Part shown: piece after piece, positions 1 to 12,503 of the stretch
How positions within the stretch are numbered: the first letter of the stretch is position 1
How the letters are laid out: every line of letters begins with the position of its first letter
The notes under the pieces: generated by a model
The model's database searches: none
Seen by the model: the letters and a program-made list of their open reading frames with translations, nothing else
What the model was told of the DNA's origin: nothing
DNA from: Taudactylus pleione
Taxonomy: Eukaryota; Chordata; Amphibia; Anura; Myobatrachidae
Reading direction: 5' to 3'
DNA: 64,000 nucleotides
Assembly: GCA_031769625.1 (NCBI GenBank)
Contig: JAUIMM010001993.1
Coordinates: 248,001 to 312,000, forward strand
Made by a program: the position numbers and the translations under genes

Positions 1-3000
1 TTGTGGGTTTTGGTCTTCAACACATCCAGTGAAATTTTGAGCTGTCTGTGTTTGCCTCAAGAGGAGATAACACAAAGTATGCTCTTTTGTTGTTTCCATT
101 GCTTTCAATGCATTTTGGCCTAAAACGTGCATTTGCTGTTTTCTCTTAAACGCAACATGGGAGAAAAACCATTTCACATCACATTTGTGGGTCTTGGTCT
201 TCAACACATCCAGTGAAATTTTGAGCTGTCTGTGTTTGCTACAAGAGGAGATATCACAAAGTATGCGCTTTTGTTGTTTCCATTGCTTTCAAAGCATTTT
301 GGCCTAAAACGTGCATTTGCTGTTTTCTCTTAAACGCAACATGGGAGAAAAACCATTTCACATCACATTTGTGGGTCTTGGTCTTCAACACATCCAGTGA
401 AATTTTGAGCTGTCTGTGTTTGCTACAAGAGGAGATATCACAAAGTATGCGCTTTTGTTGTTTTCATTGCTTTCAATGCATTTTGGCCTAAAACTTGCAT
501 TTGCTGTTTTCTCTTAAAAGCAACATGGGAGAAAAACCATTTCACATCACATTTGTGGGTCTTGGTCTTCAACACATCCAGTGAAATTTTGAGCTGTCTG
601 TGTTTGCTACAAGAGGAGATATCACAAAGTATGCGCTTTTGTTATTTCCATTGCTTTCAATGCATTTTGGCCTAAAACTTGCATTTGCTGTTTTCTCTTA
701 AACGCAACATGGGAGAAAAACCATTTCACATCACATTTGTGGGTTTTGGTCTTCAACACATCCAGTGAAATTTTGAGCTGTCTGTGTTTGCTACAAGAGG
801 AGATAACACATAGTATGCGCTTTTGTTGTTTCCATTGCTTTCAATGCATTTTGGCCTAAAACGTGCATTTGCTGTTTTCTTTTAAACGCAACATGGGAGA
901 AAAACCATTTCACATCACATTTGTGGGTCTTGGTCTTCAACACATCCAGTGAAATTTTGAGCTGTCTGTGTTTGCTACAAGAGGAGATATCACAAAGTAT
1001 GCGCTTTTGTTATTTCCATTGCTTTCAATGCATTTTGGCCTAAAACTTGCATTTGCTGTTTTCTCTTAAATGCAACATGGGAGAAAAACCATTTCACATC
1101 ACATTTGTGGGTTTTGGTCTTCAACACATCCAGTGAAATTTTGAGCTGTCTGTGTTTGCCTCAAGAGGAGATAACACAAAGTATGCGCTTTTGTTGTTTC
1201 CATTGCTTTCAAAGCATTTTGGCCTAAAACGTGCATTTGCTGTTTTCTCTTAAACGCAACATGGGAGAAAAACCATTTCACATCACATTTGTGGGTCTTG
1301 GTCTTCAACACATCCAGTGAAATTTTGAGCTGTCTGTGTTTGCTACAAGAGGAGATATCACAAAGTATGCGCTTTTGTTGTTTTCATTGCTTTCAATGCA
1401 TTTTGGCCTAAAACATGCATTTGCTGTTTTCTCTTAAACGCAACATGGGAGAAAAACCATTTCACATCACATTTGTGGGTCTTGGTCTTCAACACATCCA
1501 GTGCAATTTTGAGCTGTCTGTGTTTGCTACAAGAGGAGATATCACAAAGTATGGACTTTTGTTATTTCCATTGCTTTCAATGCATTTTGGCCTAAAACTT
1601 GCATTTCCTGTTTTCTCTTAAAAGCAACATGGGAGAAAAACCATTTCACATCACATTTGTGGGTCTTGGTCTTCAACACATCCAGTGAAATTTTGAGCTG
1701 TCTGTGTTTGCTACAAGAGGAGATATCACAAAGTATGCGCTTTTGTTGTTTCCATTGCTTTCAATGCATTTTGGCCTAAAACGTGCATTTGCTGTTTTCT
1801 CTTAAACGCAACATGGGAGAAAAACCTTTTCACATCATATTTGTGGGTCTTGGTCTTCAACACATCCAGTGAAATTTTGAGCTGTCTGTGTTTGCTACAA
1901 GAGGAGATATCACAAAGTATGCGCTTTTGTTGTTTCCATTGCTTTCAAAGCATTTTGGCCTAAAACGTGCAGTTGCTGTTTTCTCTTAAACGCAACATGG
2001 GAGAAAAACCATTTCACATCACATTTGTGGGTCTTGGTCTTCAACACATCCAGTGAAATTTTGAGCTGTCTGTGTTTGCTACAAGAGGAGATATCACAAA
2101 GTATGCGCTTTTGTTATTACCATTGCTTTCAATGCATTTTGGCCTAAAACTTGCATTTGCTGTTTTCTCTTAAATGCAACATGGGAGAAAAACCATTTCA
2201 CATCACATTTGTGGGTTTTGGTCTTCAACACATCCAGTGAAATTTTGAGCTGTCTGTGTTTGCCTCAAGAGGAGATAACACAAAGTATGCTCTTTTGTTG
2301 TTTCCATTGCTTTCAATGCATTTTGGCCTAAAACGTGCATTTGCTGTTTTCTCTTAAACGCAACATGGGAGAAAAACCATTTCACATCACATTTGTGGGT
2401 CTTGGTCTTCAACACATCCAGTGAAATTTTGAGCTGTCTGTGTTTGCTACAAGAGGAGATATCACAAAGTATGCGCTTTTGTTGTTTCCATTGCTTTCAA
2501 AGCATTTTGGCCTAAAACGTGCATTTGCTGTTTTCTCTTAAACGCAACATGGGAGAAAAACCATTTCACATCACATTTGTGGGTCTTGGTCTTCAACACA
2601 TCCAGTGAAATTTTGAGCTGTCTGTGTTTGCTACAAGAGGAGATATCACAAAGTATGCGCTTTTGTTGTTTTCATTGCTTTCAATGCATTTTGGCCTAAA
2701 ACTTGCATTTGCTGTTTTCTCTTAAACGCAACATGGGAGAAAAACCATTTCACATCATATTTGTGGGTCTTGGTCTTCAACACATCCAGTGCAATGTTGA
2801 GCTGTCTGTGTTTGCTACAAGAGGAGATATCACAAAGTATGGACTTTTGTTATTTCCATTGCTTTCAATGCATTTTGGCCTAAAACTTGCATTTGCTGTT
2901 TTCTCTTAAAAGCAACATGGGAGAAAAACCATTTCACATCACATTTGTGGGTCTTGGTCTTCAACACATCCAGTGAAATTTTGAGCTGTCTGTGTTTGCT

Positions 3001-6000
3001 ACAAGAGGAGATATCACAAAGTATGCGCTTTTGTTGTTTCCATTGCTTTCAATGCATTTTGGCCTAAAACGTGCATTTGCTGTTTTCTCTTAAACGCAAC
3101 ATGGGAGAAAAACCATTTCACATCACACTTGTGGGTCTTGGTCTTCAACACATCCAGTGAAATTTTGAGCTGTCTGTGTTTGCTACAAGAGGAGATATCA
3201 CAAAGTATGCACTTTTGTTATTTCCATTGCTTTCAATGCATTTTGGCCTAAAACTTGCATTTGCTGTTTTCTCTTAAACGCAACATGGGAGAAAAACCAT
3301 TTCACATCACATTTTTGGGTTTTGGTCTTCAACACATCAAGTGAAATTTTGAGCTGTCTGTGTTTGCTACAAGAGGAGATAACACAAAGTATGTGCTTTT
3401 GTTGTTTCCATTGCTTTCAATGCATTTTGGCCTAAAACGTGCATTTGCTGTTTTCTCTTAAACGCAACATGGGAGAAAAACCATTTCACATCACATTTGT
3501 GGGTCTTGGTCTTCAACACATCCAGTGAAATTTTGAGCTGTCTGTGTTTGCTACAAGAGGAGATATCACAAAGTATGCGCTTTTGTTGTTTCCATTGCTT
3601 TCAATGCATTTTGGCATAAAACGAGCATTTGCTATTTTCTCTTAAACGCAACATGGGAGAAAAACCATTTCACATCACATTTGTGGGTCTTGGTCTTCAA
3701 CACATCCAGTGAAATTTTGAGCTGTCTGTGTTTGCTACAAGAGGAGATAACACAAAGTATGCGCTTTTGTGTTTCCATTGCTTTCAATGCATTTTGGCCT
3801 CAAACGTGCATTTGCTGTTTTCTCTTAAACGCAACATGGGAGAAAAACCATTTCACATCACATTTGTGGGTCTTGGTCTTCAACACATCCAGTGAAATTT
3901 TGAGCTGTCTGTGTTTGCTACAAGAGGAGATATCACAAAGTATGCGCTTTTGTTGTTTTCATTGCTTTCAATGCATTTTGGCCTAAAACGTGCATTTGCT
4001 GTTTTCTCTTAAACGCAACATGGGAGAAAAACCATTTCACATCACATTTGTGGGTCTTGGTCTTCAACACATCCAGTGCAATTTTGAGCTGTCTGTGTTT
4101 GCTACAAGAGGAGATATCACAAAGTATGGACTTTTGTTATTTCCATTGCTTTCAATGCATTTTGGCCTAAAACTTGCATTTCCTGTTTTCTCTTAAAAGC
4201 AACATGGGAGAAAAACCATTTCACATCACATTTGTGGGTCTTGGTCTTCAACACATCCAGTGAAATTTTGAGCTGTCTGTGTTTGCTACAAGAGGAGATA
4301 TCACAAAGTATGCGCTTTTGTTGTTTCCATTGCTTTCAATGCATTTTGGCCTAAAACGTGCATTTGCTGTTTTCTCTTAAACGCAACATGGGAGAAAAAC
4401 CTTTTCACATCATATTTGTGGGTCTTGGTCTTCAACACATCCAGTGAAATTTTGAGCTGTCTGTGTTTGCTACAAGAGGAGATATCACAAAGTATGCGCT
4501 TTTGTTGTTTCCATTGCTTTCAAAGCATTTTGGCCTAAAACGTGCAGTTGCTGTTTTCTCTTAAACGCAACATGGGAGAAAAACCATTTCACATCACATT
4601 TGTGGGTCTTGGTCTTCAACACATCCAGTGAAATTTTGAGCTGTCTGTGTTTGCTACAAGAGGAGATATCACAAAGTATGCGCTTTTGTTATTACCATTG
4701 CTTTCAATGCATTTTGGCCTAAAACTTGCATTTGCTGTTTTCTCTTAAATGCAACATGGGAGAAAAACCATTTCACATCACATTTGTGGGTTTTGGTCTT
4801 CAACACATCCAGTGAAATTTTGAGCTGTCTGTGTTTGCCTCAAGAGGAGATAACACAAAGTATGCTCTTTTGTTGTTTCCATTGCTTTCAATGCATTTTG
4901 GCCTAAAACGTGCATTTGCTGTTTTCTCTTAAACGCAACATGGGAGAAAAACCATTTCACATCACATTTGTGGGTCTTGGTCTTCAACACATCCAGTGAA
5001 ATTTTGAGCTGTCTGTGTTTGCTACAAGAGGAGATATCACAAAGTATGCGCTTTTGTTGTTTCCATTGCTTTCAAAGCATTTTGGCCTAAAACGTGCATT
5101 TGCTGTTTTCTCTTAAACGCAACATGGGAGAAAAACCATTTCACATCACATTTGTGGGTCTTGGTCTTCAACACATCCAGTGAAATTTTGAGCTGTCTGT
5201 GTTTGCTACAAGAGGAGATATCACAAAGTATGCGCTTTTGTTGTTTTCATTGCTTTCAATGCATTTTGGCCTAAAACTTGCATTTGCTGTTTTCTCTTAA
5301 AAGCAACATGGGAGAAAAACCATTTCACATCACATTTGTGGGTCTTGGTCTTCAACACATCCAGTGAAATTTTGAGCTGTCTGTGTTTGCTACAAGAGGA
5401 GATATCACAAAGTATGCGCTTTTGTTATTTCCATTGCTTTCAATGCATTTTGGCCTAAAACTTGCATTTGCTGTTTTCTCTTAAACGCAACATGGGAGAA
5501 AAACCATTTCACATCACATTTGTGGGTTTTGGTCTTCAACACATCCAGTGAAATTTTGAGCTGTCTGTGTTTGCTACAAGAGGAGATAACACATAGTATG
5601 CGCTTTTGTTGTTTCCATTGCTTTCAATGCATTTTGGCCTAAAACGTGCATTTGCTGTTTTCTTTTAAACGCAACATGGGAGAAAAACCATTTCACATCA
5701 CATTTGTGGGTCTTGGTCTTCAACACATCCAGTGAAATTTTGAGCTGTCTGTGTTTGCTACAAGAGGAGATATCACAAAGTATGCGCTTTTGTTATTTCC
5801 ATTGCTTTCAATGCATTTTGGCCTAAAACTTGCATTTGCTGTTTTCTCTTAAATGCAACATGGGAGAAAAACCATTTCACATCACATTTGTGGGTTTTGG
5901 TCTTCAACACATCCAGTGAAATTTTGAGCTGTCTGTGTTTGCCTCAAGAGGAGATAACACAAAGTATGCGCTTTTGTTGTTTCCATTGCTTTCAAAGCAT

Positions 6001-8736
6001 TTTGGCCTAAAACGTGCATTTGCTGTTTTCTCTTAAACGCAACATGGGAGAAAAACCATTTCACATCACATTTGTGGGTCTTGGTCTTCAACACATCCAG
6101 TGAAATTTTGAGCTGTCTGTGTTTGCTACAAGAGGAGATATCACAAAGTATGCGCTTTTGTTGTTTTCATTGCTTTCAATGCATTTTGGCCTAAAACGTG
6201 CATTTGCTGTTTTCTCTTAAACGCAACATGGGAGAAAAACCATTTCACATCACATTTGTGGGTCTTGGTCTTCAACACATCCAGTGCAATTTTGAGCTGT
6301 CTGTGTTTGCTACAAGAGGAGATATCACAAAGTATGGACTTTTGTTATTTCCATTGCTTTCAATGCATTTTGGCCTAAAACTTGCATTTCCTGTTTTCTC
6401 TTAAAAGCAACATGGGAGAAAAACCATTTCACATCACATTTGTGGGTCTTGGTCTTCAACACATCCAGTGAAATTTTGAGCTGTCTGTGTTTGCTACAAG
6501 AGGAGATATCACAAAGTATGCGCTTTTGTTGTTTCCATTGCTTTCAATGCATTTTGGCCTAAAACGTGCATTTGCTGTTTTCTCTTAAACGCAACATGGG
6601 AGAAAAACCTTTTCACATCATATTTGTGGGTCTTGGTCTTCAACACATCCAGTGAAATTTTGAGCTGTCTGTGTTTGCTACAAGAGGAGATATCACAAAG
6701 TATGCGCTTTTGTTGTTTCCATTGCTTTCAAAGCATTTTGGCCTAAAACGTGCAGTTGCTGTTTTCTCTTAAACGCAACATGGGAGAAAAACCATTTCAC
6801 ATCACATTTGTGGGTCTTGGTCTTCAACACATCCAGTGAAATTTTGAGCTGTCTGTGTTTGCTACAAGAGGAGATATCACAAAGTATGCGCTTTTGTTAT
6901 TACCATTGCTTTCAATGCATTTTGGCCTAAAACTTGCATTTGCTGTTTTCTCTTAAATGCAACATGGGAGAAAAACCATTTCACATCACATTTGTGGGTT
7001 TTGGTCTTCAACACATCCAGTGAAATTTTGAGCTGTCTGTGTTTGCCTCAAGAGGAGATAACACAAAGTATGCTCTTTTGTTGTTTCCATTGCTTTCAAT
7101 GCATTTTGGCCTAAAACGTGCATTTGCTGTTTTCTCTTAAACGCAACATGGGAGAAAAACCATTTCACATCACATTTGTGGGTCTTGGTCTTCAACACAT
7201 CCAGTGAAATTTTGAGCTGTCTGTGTTTGCTACAAGAGGAGATATCACAAAGTATGCGCTTTTGTTGTTTCCATTGCTTTCAAAGCATTTTGGCCTAAAA
7301 CGTGCATTTGCTGTTTTCTCTTAAACGCAACATGGGAGAAAAACCATTTCACATCACATTTGTGGGTCTTGGTCTTCAACACATCCAGTGAAATTTTGAG
7401 CTGTCTGTGTTTGCTACAAGAGGAGATATCACAAAGTATGCGCTTTTGTTGTTTTCATTGCTTTCAATGCATTTTGGCCTAAAACTTGCATTTGCTGTTT
7501 TCTCTTAAACGCAACATGGGAGAAAAACCATTTCACATCATATTTGTGGGTCTTGGTCTTCAACACATCCAGTGCAATGTTGAGCTGTCTGTGTTTGCTA
7601 CAAGAGGAGATATCACAAAGTATGGACTTTTGTTATTTCCATTGCTTTCAATGCATTTTGGCCTAAAACTTGCATTTGCTGTTTTCTCTTAAAAGCAACA
7701 TGGGAGAAAAACCATTTCACATCACATTTGTGGGTCTTGGTCTTCAACACATCCAGTGAAATTTTGAGCTGTCTGTGTTTGCTACAAGAGGAGATATCAC
7801 AAAGTATGCGCTTTTGTTGTTTCCATTGCTTTCAATGCATTTTGGCCTAAAACGTGCATTTGCTGTTTTCTCTTAAACGCAACATGGGAGAAAAACCATT
7901 TCACATCACACTTGTGGGTCTTGGTCTTCAACACATCCAGTGAAATTTTGAGCTGTCTGTGTTTGCTACAAGAGGAGATATCACAAAGTATGCACTTTTG
8001 TTATTTCCATTGCTTTCAATGCATTTTGGCCTAAAACTTGCATTTGCTGTTTTCTCTTAAACGCAACATGGGAGAAAAACCATTTCACATCACATTTTTG
8101 GGTTTTGGTCTTCAACACATCAAGTGAAATTTTGAGCTGTCTGTGTTTGCTACAAGAGGAGATAACACAAAGTATGTGCTTTTGTTGTTTCCATTGCTTT
8201 CAATGCATTTTGGCCTAAAACGTGCATTTGCTGTTTTCTCTTAAACGCAACATGGGAGAAAAACCATTTCACATCACATTTGTGGGTCTTGGTCTTCAAC
8301 ACATCCAGTGAAATTTTGAGCTGTCTGTGTTTGCTACAAGAGGAGATATCACAAAGTATGCGCTTTTGTTGTTTCCATTGCTTTCAATGCATTTTGGCAT
8401 AAAACGAGCATTTGCTATTTTCTCTTAAACGCAACATGGGAGAAAAACCATTTCACATCACATTTGTGGGTCTTGGTCTTCAACACATCCAGTGAAATTT
8501 TGAGCTGTCTGTGTTTGCTACAAGAGGAGATAACACAAAGTATGCGCTTTTGTGTTTCCATTGCTTTCAATGCATTTTGGCCTCAAACGTGCATTTGCTG
8601 TTTTCTCTTAAACGCAACATGGGAGAAAAACCATTTCACATCACATTTGTGGGTCTTGGTCTTCAACACATCCAGTGAAATTTTGAGCTGTCTGTGTTTG
8701 CTACAAGAGGAGATATCACAAAGTATGCGCTTTTGT
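1..8736 (+). repeat. 26-monomer (4783-bp) higher-order unit, 1.8 tandem copies
   Basis: Bases 1-3953 recur at 4784-8736 with a constant offset of 4783 bp, which is 26 x 184 minus the one-base loss in the monomer at 3681. Rare variants are shared at the same offset: ACATAGTATG at about 811 and 5591, CACACTTGTGGG near 3125 and 7908, the TTTTTGGG start near 3310 and 8093, GGCATAAAACGAGC near 3612 and 8395, and the deleted anchor at 3681 and 8464. One difference I noticed is CATGC at about 1414 against CGTGC at 6197. The copies part at 3954 (GTTGTTTTC) and 8737 (GTTATTTCC). The left edge lies outside the window, so the true copy number may be higher. Confidence 0.9.
1378..5299 (+). repeat. 14-monomer-spaced (2575-bp) duplication inside the 26-monomer unit
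   Basis: About 1378-2724 matches about 3953-5299 at a constant offset of 2575 bp (14 monomers minus one base). Shared markers include GCAATTTT with GGACTTTTG and CATTTCC (near 1502-1609 and 4077-4184), CCTTTTCACATCATATTTG, CGTGCAGTTG, GTTATTACC and the GCCTCAAG/GCTCTTTTG monomer at 2209 and 4784. The match ends where the first copy reads CTTAAACGC and the second CTTAAAAGC. The GCCTCAAG/GCTC monomer also recurs at 1 and 2209, exactly 12 monomers apart. Confidence 0.85.
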
Positions 8737-8830
8737 TATTTCCATTGCTTTCAATGCATTTTGGCCTAAAACTTGCATTTGCTGTTTTCTCTTAAACGCA
8801 ACATGGGAGAAAAACCATTTCACATCACAT

Positions 8831-9013
8831 TTGTGGGTTTTGTCTTCAACACATCCAGTGAAATTTTGAGCTGTCTGTGTTTGCTACAAGAGGAGATAAC
8901 ACATAGTATGCGCTTTTGTTGTTTCCATTGCTTTCAATGCATTTTGGCCTAAAACGTGCATTTGCTGTTTTCTTTTAAACGCAACATGGGAGAAAAACCA
9001 TTTCACATCACAT
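8831..9013 (+). repeat. 183-bp monomer with a private 1-bp deletion (TTTTGTC)
   Basis: The start of the monomer reads GGGTTTTGTCTTC where other copies read GGGTTTTGGTCTTC, so one G is missing at about 8842-8843. I saw this loss nowhere else in the array. The copy also carries the rare ACATAGTATG variant (near 8901), linking it to the monomers at about 737 and 5520. Confidence 0.85.
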
Positions 9014-9185
9014 TTGTGGGTCTTGGTCTTCAACACATCCAGTGAAATTTTGAGCTGTCTGTGTTTGCTACAAGAGGAGATATCACAAAGTATGCGCTTT
9101 TGTTGTTTCCATTGCTTTCAAAGCATTTTGGCCTAAAACGTGCAGTTGCTGTTTTCTCTTAAACGCAACATGGGAGAAAAACCAT

Positions 9186-10486
9186 TTCACATCACATTTG
9201 TGGGTCTTGGTCTTCAACACATCCAGTGAAATTTTGAGCTGTCTGTGTTTGCTACAAGAGGAGATATCACAAAGTATGCGCTTTTGTTATTTCCATTGCT
9301 TTCAATGCATTTTGGCCTAAAACTTGCATTTGCTGTTTTCTCTTAAATGCAACATGGGAGAAAAACCATTTCACATCACATTTGTGGGTTTTGGTCTTCA
9401 ACACATCCAGTGAAATTTTGAGCTGTCTGTGTTTGCCTCAAGAGGAGATAACACAAAGTATGCGCTTTTGTTGTTTCCATTGCTTTCAAAGCATTTTGGC
9501 CTAAAACGTGCATTTGCTGTTTTCTCTTAAACGCAACATGGGAGAAAAACCATTTCACATCACATTTGTGGGTCTTGGTCTTCAACACATCCAGTGAAAT
9601 TTTGAGCTGTCTGTGTTTGCTACAAGAGGAGATATCACAAAGTATGCGCTTTTGTTGTTTTCATTGCTTTCAATGCATTTTGGCCTAAAACGTGCATTTG
9701 CTGTTTTCTCTTAAACGCAACATGGGAGAAAAACCATTTCACATCACATTTGTGGGTCTTGGTCTTCAACACATCCAGTGCAATTTTGAGCTGTCTGTGT
9801 TTGCTACAAGAGGAGATATCACAAAGTATGGACTTTTGTTATTTCCATTGCTTTCAATGCATTTTGGCCTAAAACTTGCATTTGCTGTTTTCTCTTAAAA
9901 GCAACATGGGAGAAAAACCATTTCACATCACATTTGTGGGTCTTGGTCTTCAACACATCCAGTGAAATTTTGAGCTGTCTGTGTTTGCTACAAGAGGAGA
10001 TATCACAAAGTATGCGCTTTTGTTGTTTCCATTGCTTTCAATGCATTTTGGCCTAAAACGTGCATTTGCTGTTTTCTCTTAAACGCAACATGGGAGAAAA
10101 ACCTTTTCACATCATATTTGTGGGTCTTGGTCTTCAACACATCCAGTGAAATTTTGAGCTGTCTGTGTTTGCTACAAGAGGAGATATCACAAAGTATGCG
10201 CTTTTGTTGTTTCCATTGCTTTCAAAGCATTTTGGCCTAAAACGTGCAGTTGCTGTTTTCTCTTAAACTCAACATGGGAGAAAAACCATTTCACATCACA
10301 TTTGTGGGTCTTGGTCTTCAACACATCCAGTGAAATTTTGAGCTGTCTGTGTTTGCTACAAGAGGAGATATCACAAAGTATGCGCTTTTGTTATTACCAT
10401 TGCTTTCAATGCATTTTGGCCTAAAACTTGCATTTGCTGTTTTCTCTTAAATGCAACATGGGAGAAAAACCATTTCACATCACATT
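9186..10486 (+). repeat. Third copy of part of the left higher-order unit
   Basis: This stretch matches about 5692-6992 at an offset of 3494 bp (19 monomers minus two bases). The monomer order is the same: GTTATTTCC/CTTGC; GCCTCAAG with AAAGC; GTTGTTTTC; GCAATTTT with GGAC; GTTGTTTCC followed by CCTTTTC; CAGTTG; GTTATTACC. Private changes here include CTTAAACTC near 10266 and CATTTGC near 9886 where the older copies have CATTTCC. The match stops when the next monomer reads GGGTCTTGG instead of GGGTTTTGG. Confidence 0.8.
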
Positions 10487-10669
10487 TGTGGGTCTTGGTC
10501 TTCAACACATCCAGTGAAATTTTGAGCTGTCTGTGTTTGCTACAAGAGGAGATATCACAAAGTATGCGCTTTTGTTGTTTCCATTGCTTTCAATGCATTT
10601 TGGCCTAAAACGTGCATTTGCTGTTTTCTCTTAAACGCAACATGGGAGAAAAACTTTTTCACATCATAT

Positions 10670-10848
10670 TTGTGGGTCTTGGTCTTCAACACATCCAGTG
10701 AAATTTTGAGCTGTCTGTGTTTGCTACAAGAGGAGATATCACAAAGTATGCGCTTTTGTTGTTTCCATTGCTTTCATTTTGGCCTAAAACGTGCATTTGC
10801 TGTTTTCTCTTAAACGCAACATGGGAGAAAAACCATTTCACATCACAT
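10670..10848 (+). repeat. 179-bp monomer with 5-bp deletion, copy 1
   Basis: The monomer reads GCTTTCATTTTGG where the consensus reads GCTTTCAATGCATTTTGG. Five bases are lost and the NsiI site goes with them. A short TTTCA/GCATTTT context could favour slippage. The upstream junction also carries the unusual AAAACTTTTTC. Confidence 0.9.
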
Positions 10849-12503
10849 TTGTGGGTCTTGGTCTTCAACACATCCAGTGAAATTTTGAGCTGTCTGTGTT
10901 TGCTACAAGAGGAGATATCACAAAGTATGCGCTTTTGTTATTACCATTGCTTTCAATGCATTTTGGCCTAAAACTTGCATTTGCTGTTTTCTCTTAAATG
11001 CAACATGGGAGAAAAACCATTTCACATCACATTTGTGGGTTTTGGTCTTCAACACATCCAGTGAAATTTTGAGCTGTCTGTGTTTGCCTCAAGAGGAGAT
11101 AACACAAAGTATGTGCTTTTGTTGTTTCCATTGCTTTCAAAGCATTTTGGCCTTAAACGTGCATTTGCTGTTTTCTCTTAAACGCAACATGGGAGAAAAA
11201 CCATTTCACATCACATTTGTGGGTCTTGGTCTTCAACACATCCAGTGAAATTTTGAGCTGTCTGTGTTTGCTACAAGAGGAGATATCACAAAGTATGCGC
11301 TTTTGTTGTTTTCATTGCTTTCAATGCATTTTGGCCTAAAACGTGCATTTGCTGTTTTCTCTTAAACGCAACATGGGAGAAAAACCTTTTCACATCATAT
11401 TTGTGGGTCTTGGTCTTCAACACATCCAGTGCAATTTTGAGCTGTCTGTGTTTGCTACAAGAGGAGATATCACAAAGTATGCGCTTTTGTTGTTTTCATT
11501 GCTTTCAAAGCATTTTGGCCTAAAACGTGCATTTGCTGTTTTCTCTTAAACGCAACATGGGAGAAAAACCATTTCACATCACATTTGTGGGTCTTGGTCT
11601 TCAACACATCCAGTGAAATTTTGAGCTGTCTGTGTTTGCTACAAAAGGAGATATCACAAAGTATGCGCTTTTGTTATTTCCATTACTTTCAATGCATTTT
11701 GGCCTAAAACTTGCATTTGCTGTTTTCTCTTAAACGCAACATGGGAGAAAAACCATTTCACATCATATTTGTGGGTCTTGGTCTTCAACACATCCAGTGA
11801 AATTTTGAGCTGTCTGTGTTTGCTACAAGAGGAGATAACACAAAGTATGCGCTTTTGTGTTTTCATTGCTTTCAATGCATTTTGGCCTAAAACGTGCATT
11901 TGCTGTTTTCTCTTAAACGCAACATGGGAGAAAAACCATTTCACATCACATTTGTGGGTTTTGGTCTTCAACACATCCAGTGAAATTTTGAGCTGTCTGT
12001 GTTTGCTACAAGAGGAGATATCACAAAGTATGCGCTTTTGTTATTTCCATTGCTTTCAATGCATTTTGGCCTAAAACTTGCATTTGCTGTTTTCTCTTAA
12101 ACGCAACATGGGAGAAAAACCATTTCACATCATATTTGTGGGTCTTGGTCTTCAACACATCCAGTGAAATTTTGAGCTGTCTGTGTTTGCTACAAGAGGA
12201 GATAACACAAAGTATGTGCTTTTGTTGTTTCCATTGCTTTCAATGCATTTTGGCCTAAAACGTGCATTTGCTGTTTTCTCTTAAACGCAACATGGGAGAA
12301 AAACCATTTCACATCACATTTGTGGGTCTTGGTCTTCAACACATCCAGTGAAATTTTGAGCTGTCTGTGTGTGCTACAAGAGGAGATATCACAAAGTATG
12401 CGCTTTTGTTGTTTCCATTGCTTTCAATGCATTTTGGCATAAAACGAGCATTTGCTATTTTCTCTTAAACGCAACATGGGAGAAAAACCATTTCACATCA
12501 CAT

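Noticed and set aside
3681..3986. 101-codon + strand frames beginning WVLVFN, recurrent at each anchor monomer
   Set aside because: They exist only because the 1-bp deletion in the anchor monomer joins two open stretches. Loss or gain of that base is a repeat variant, not selection for a protein.
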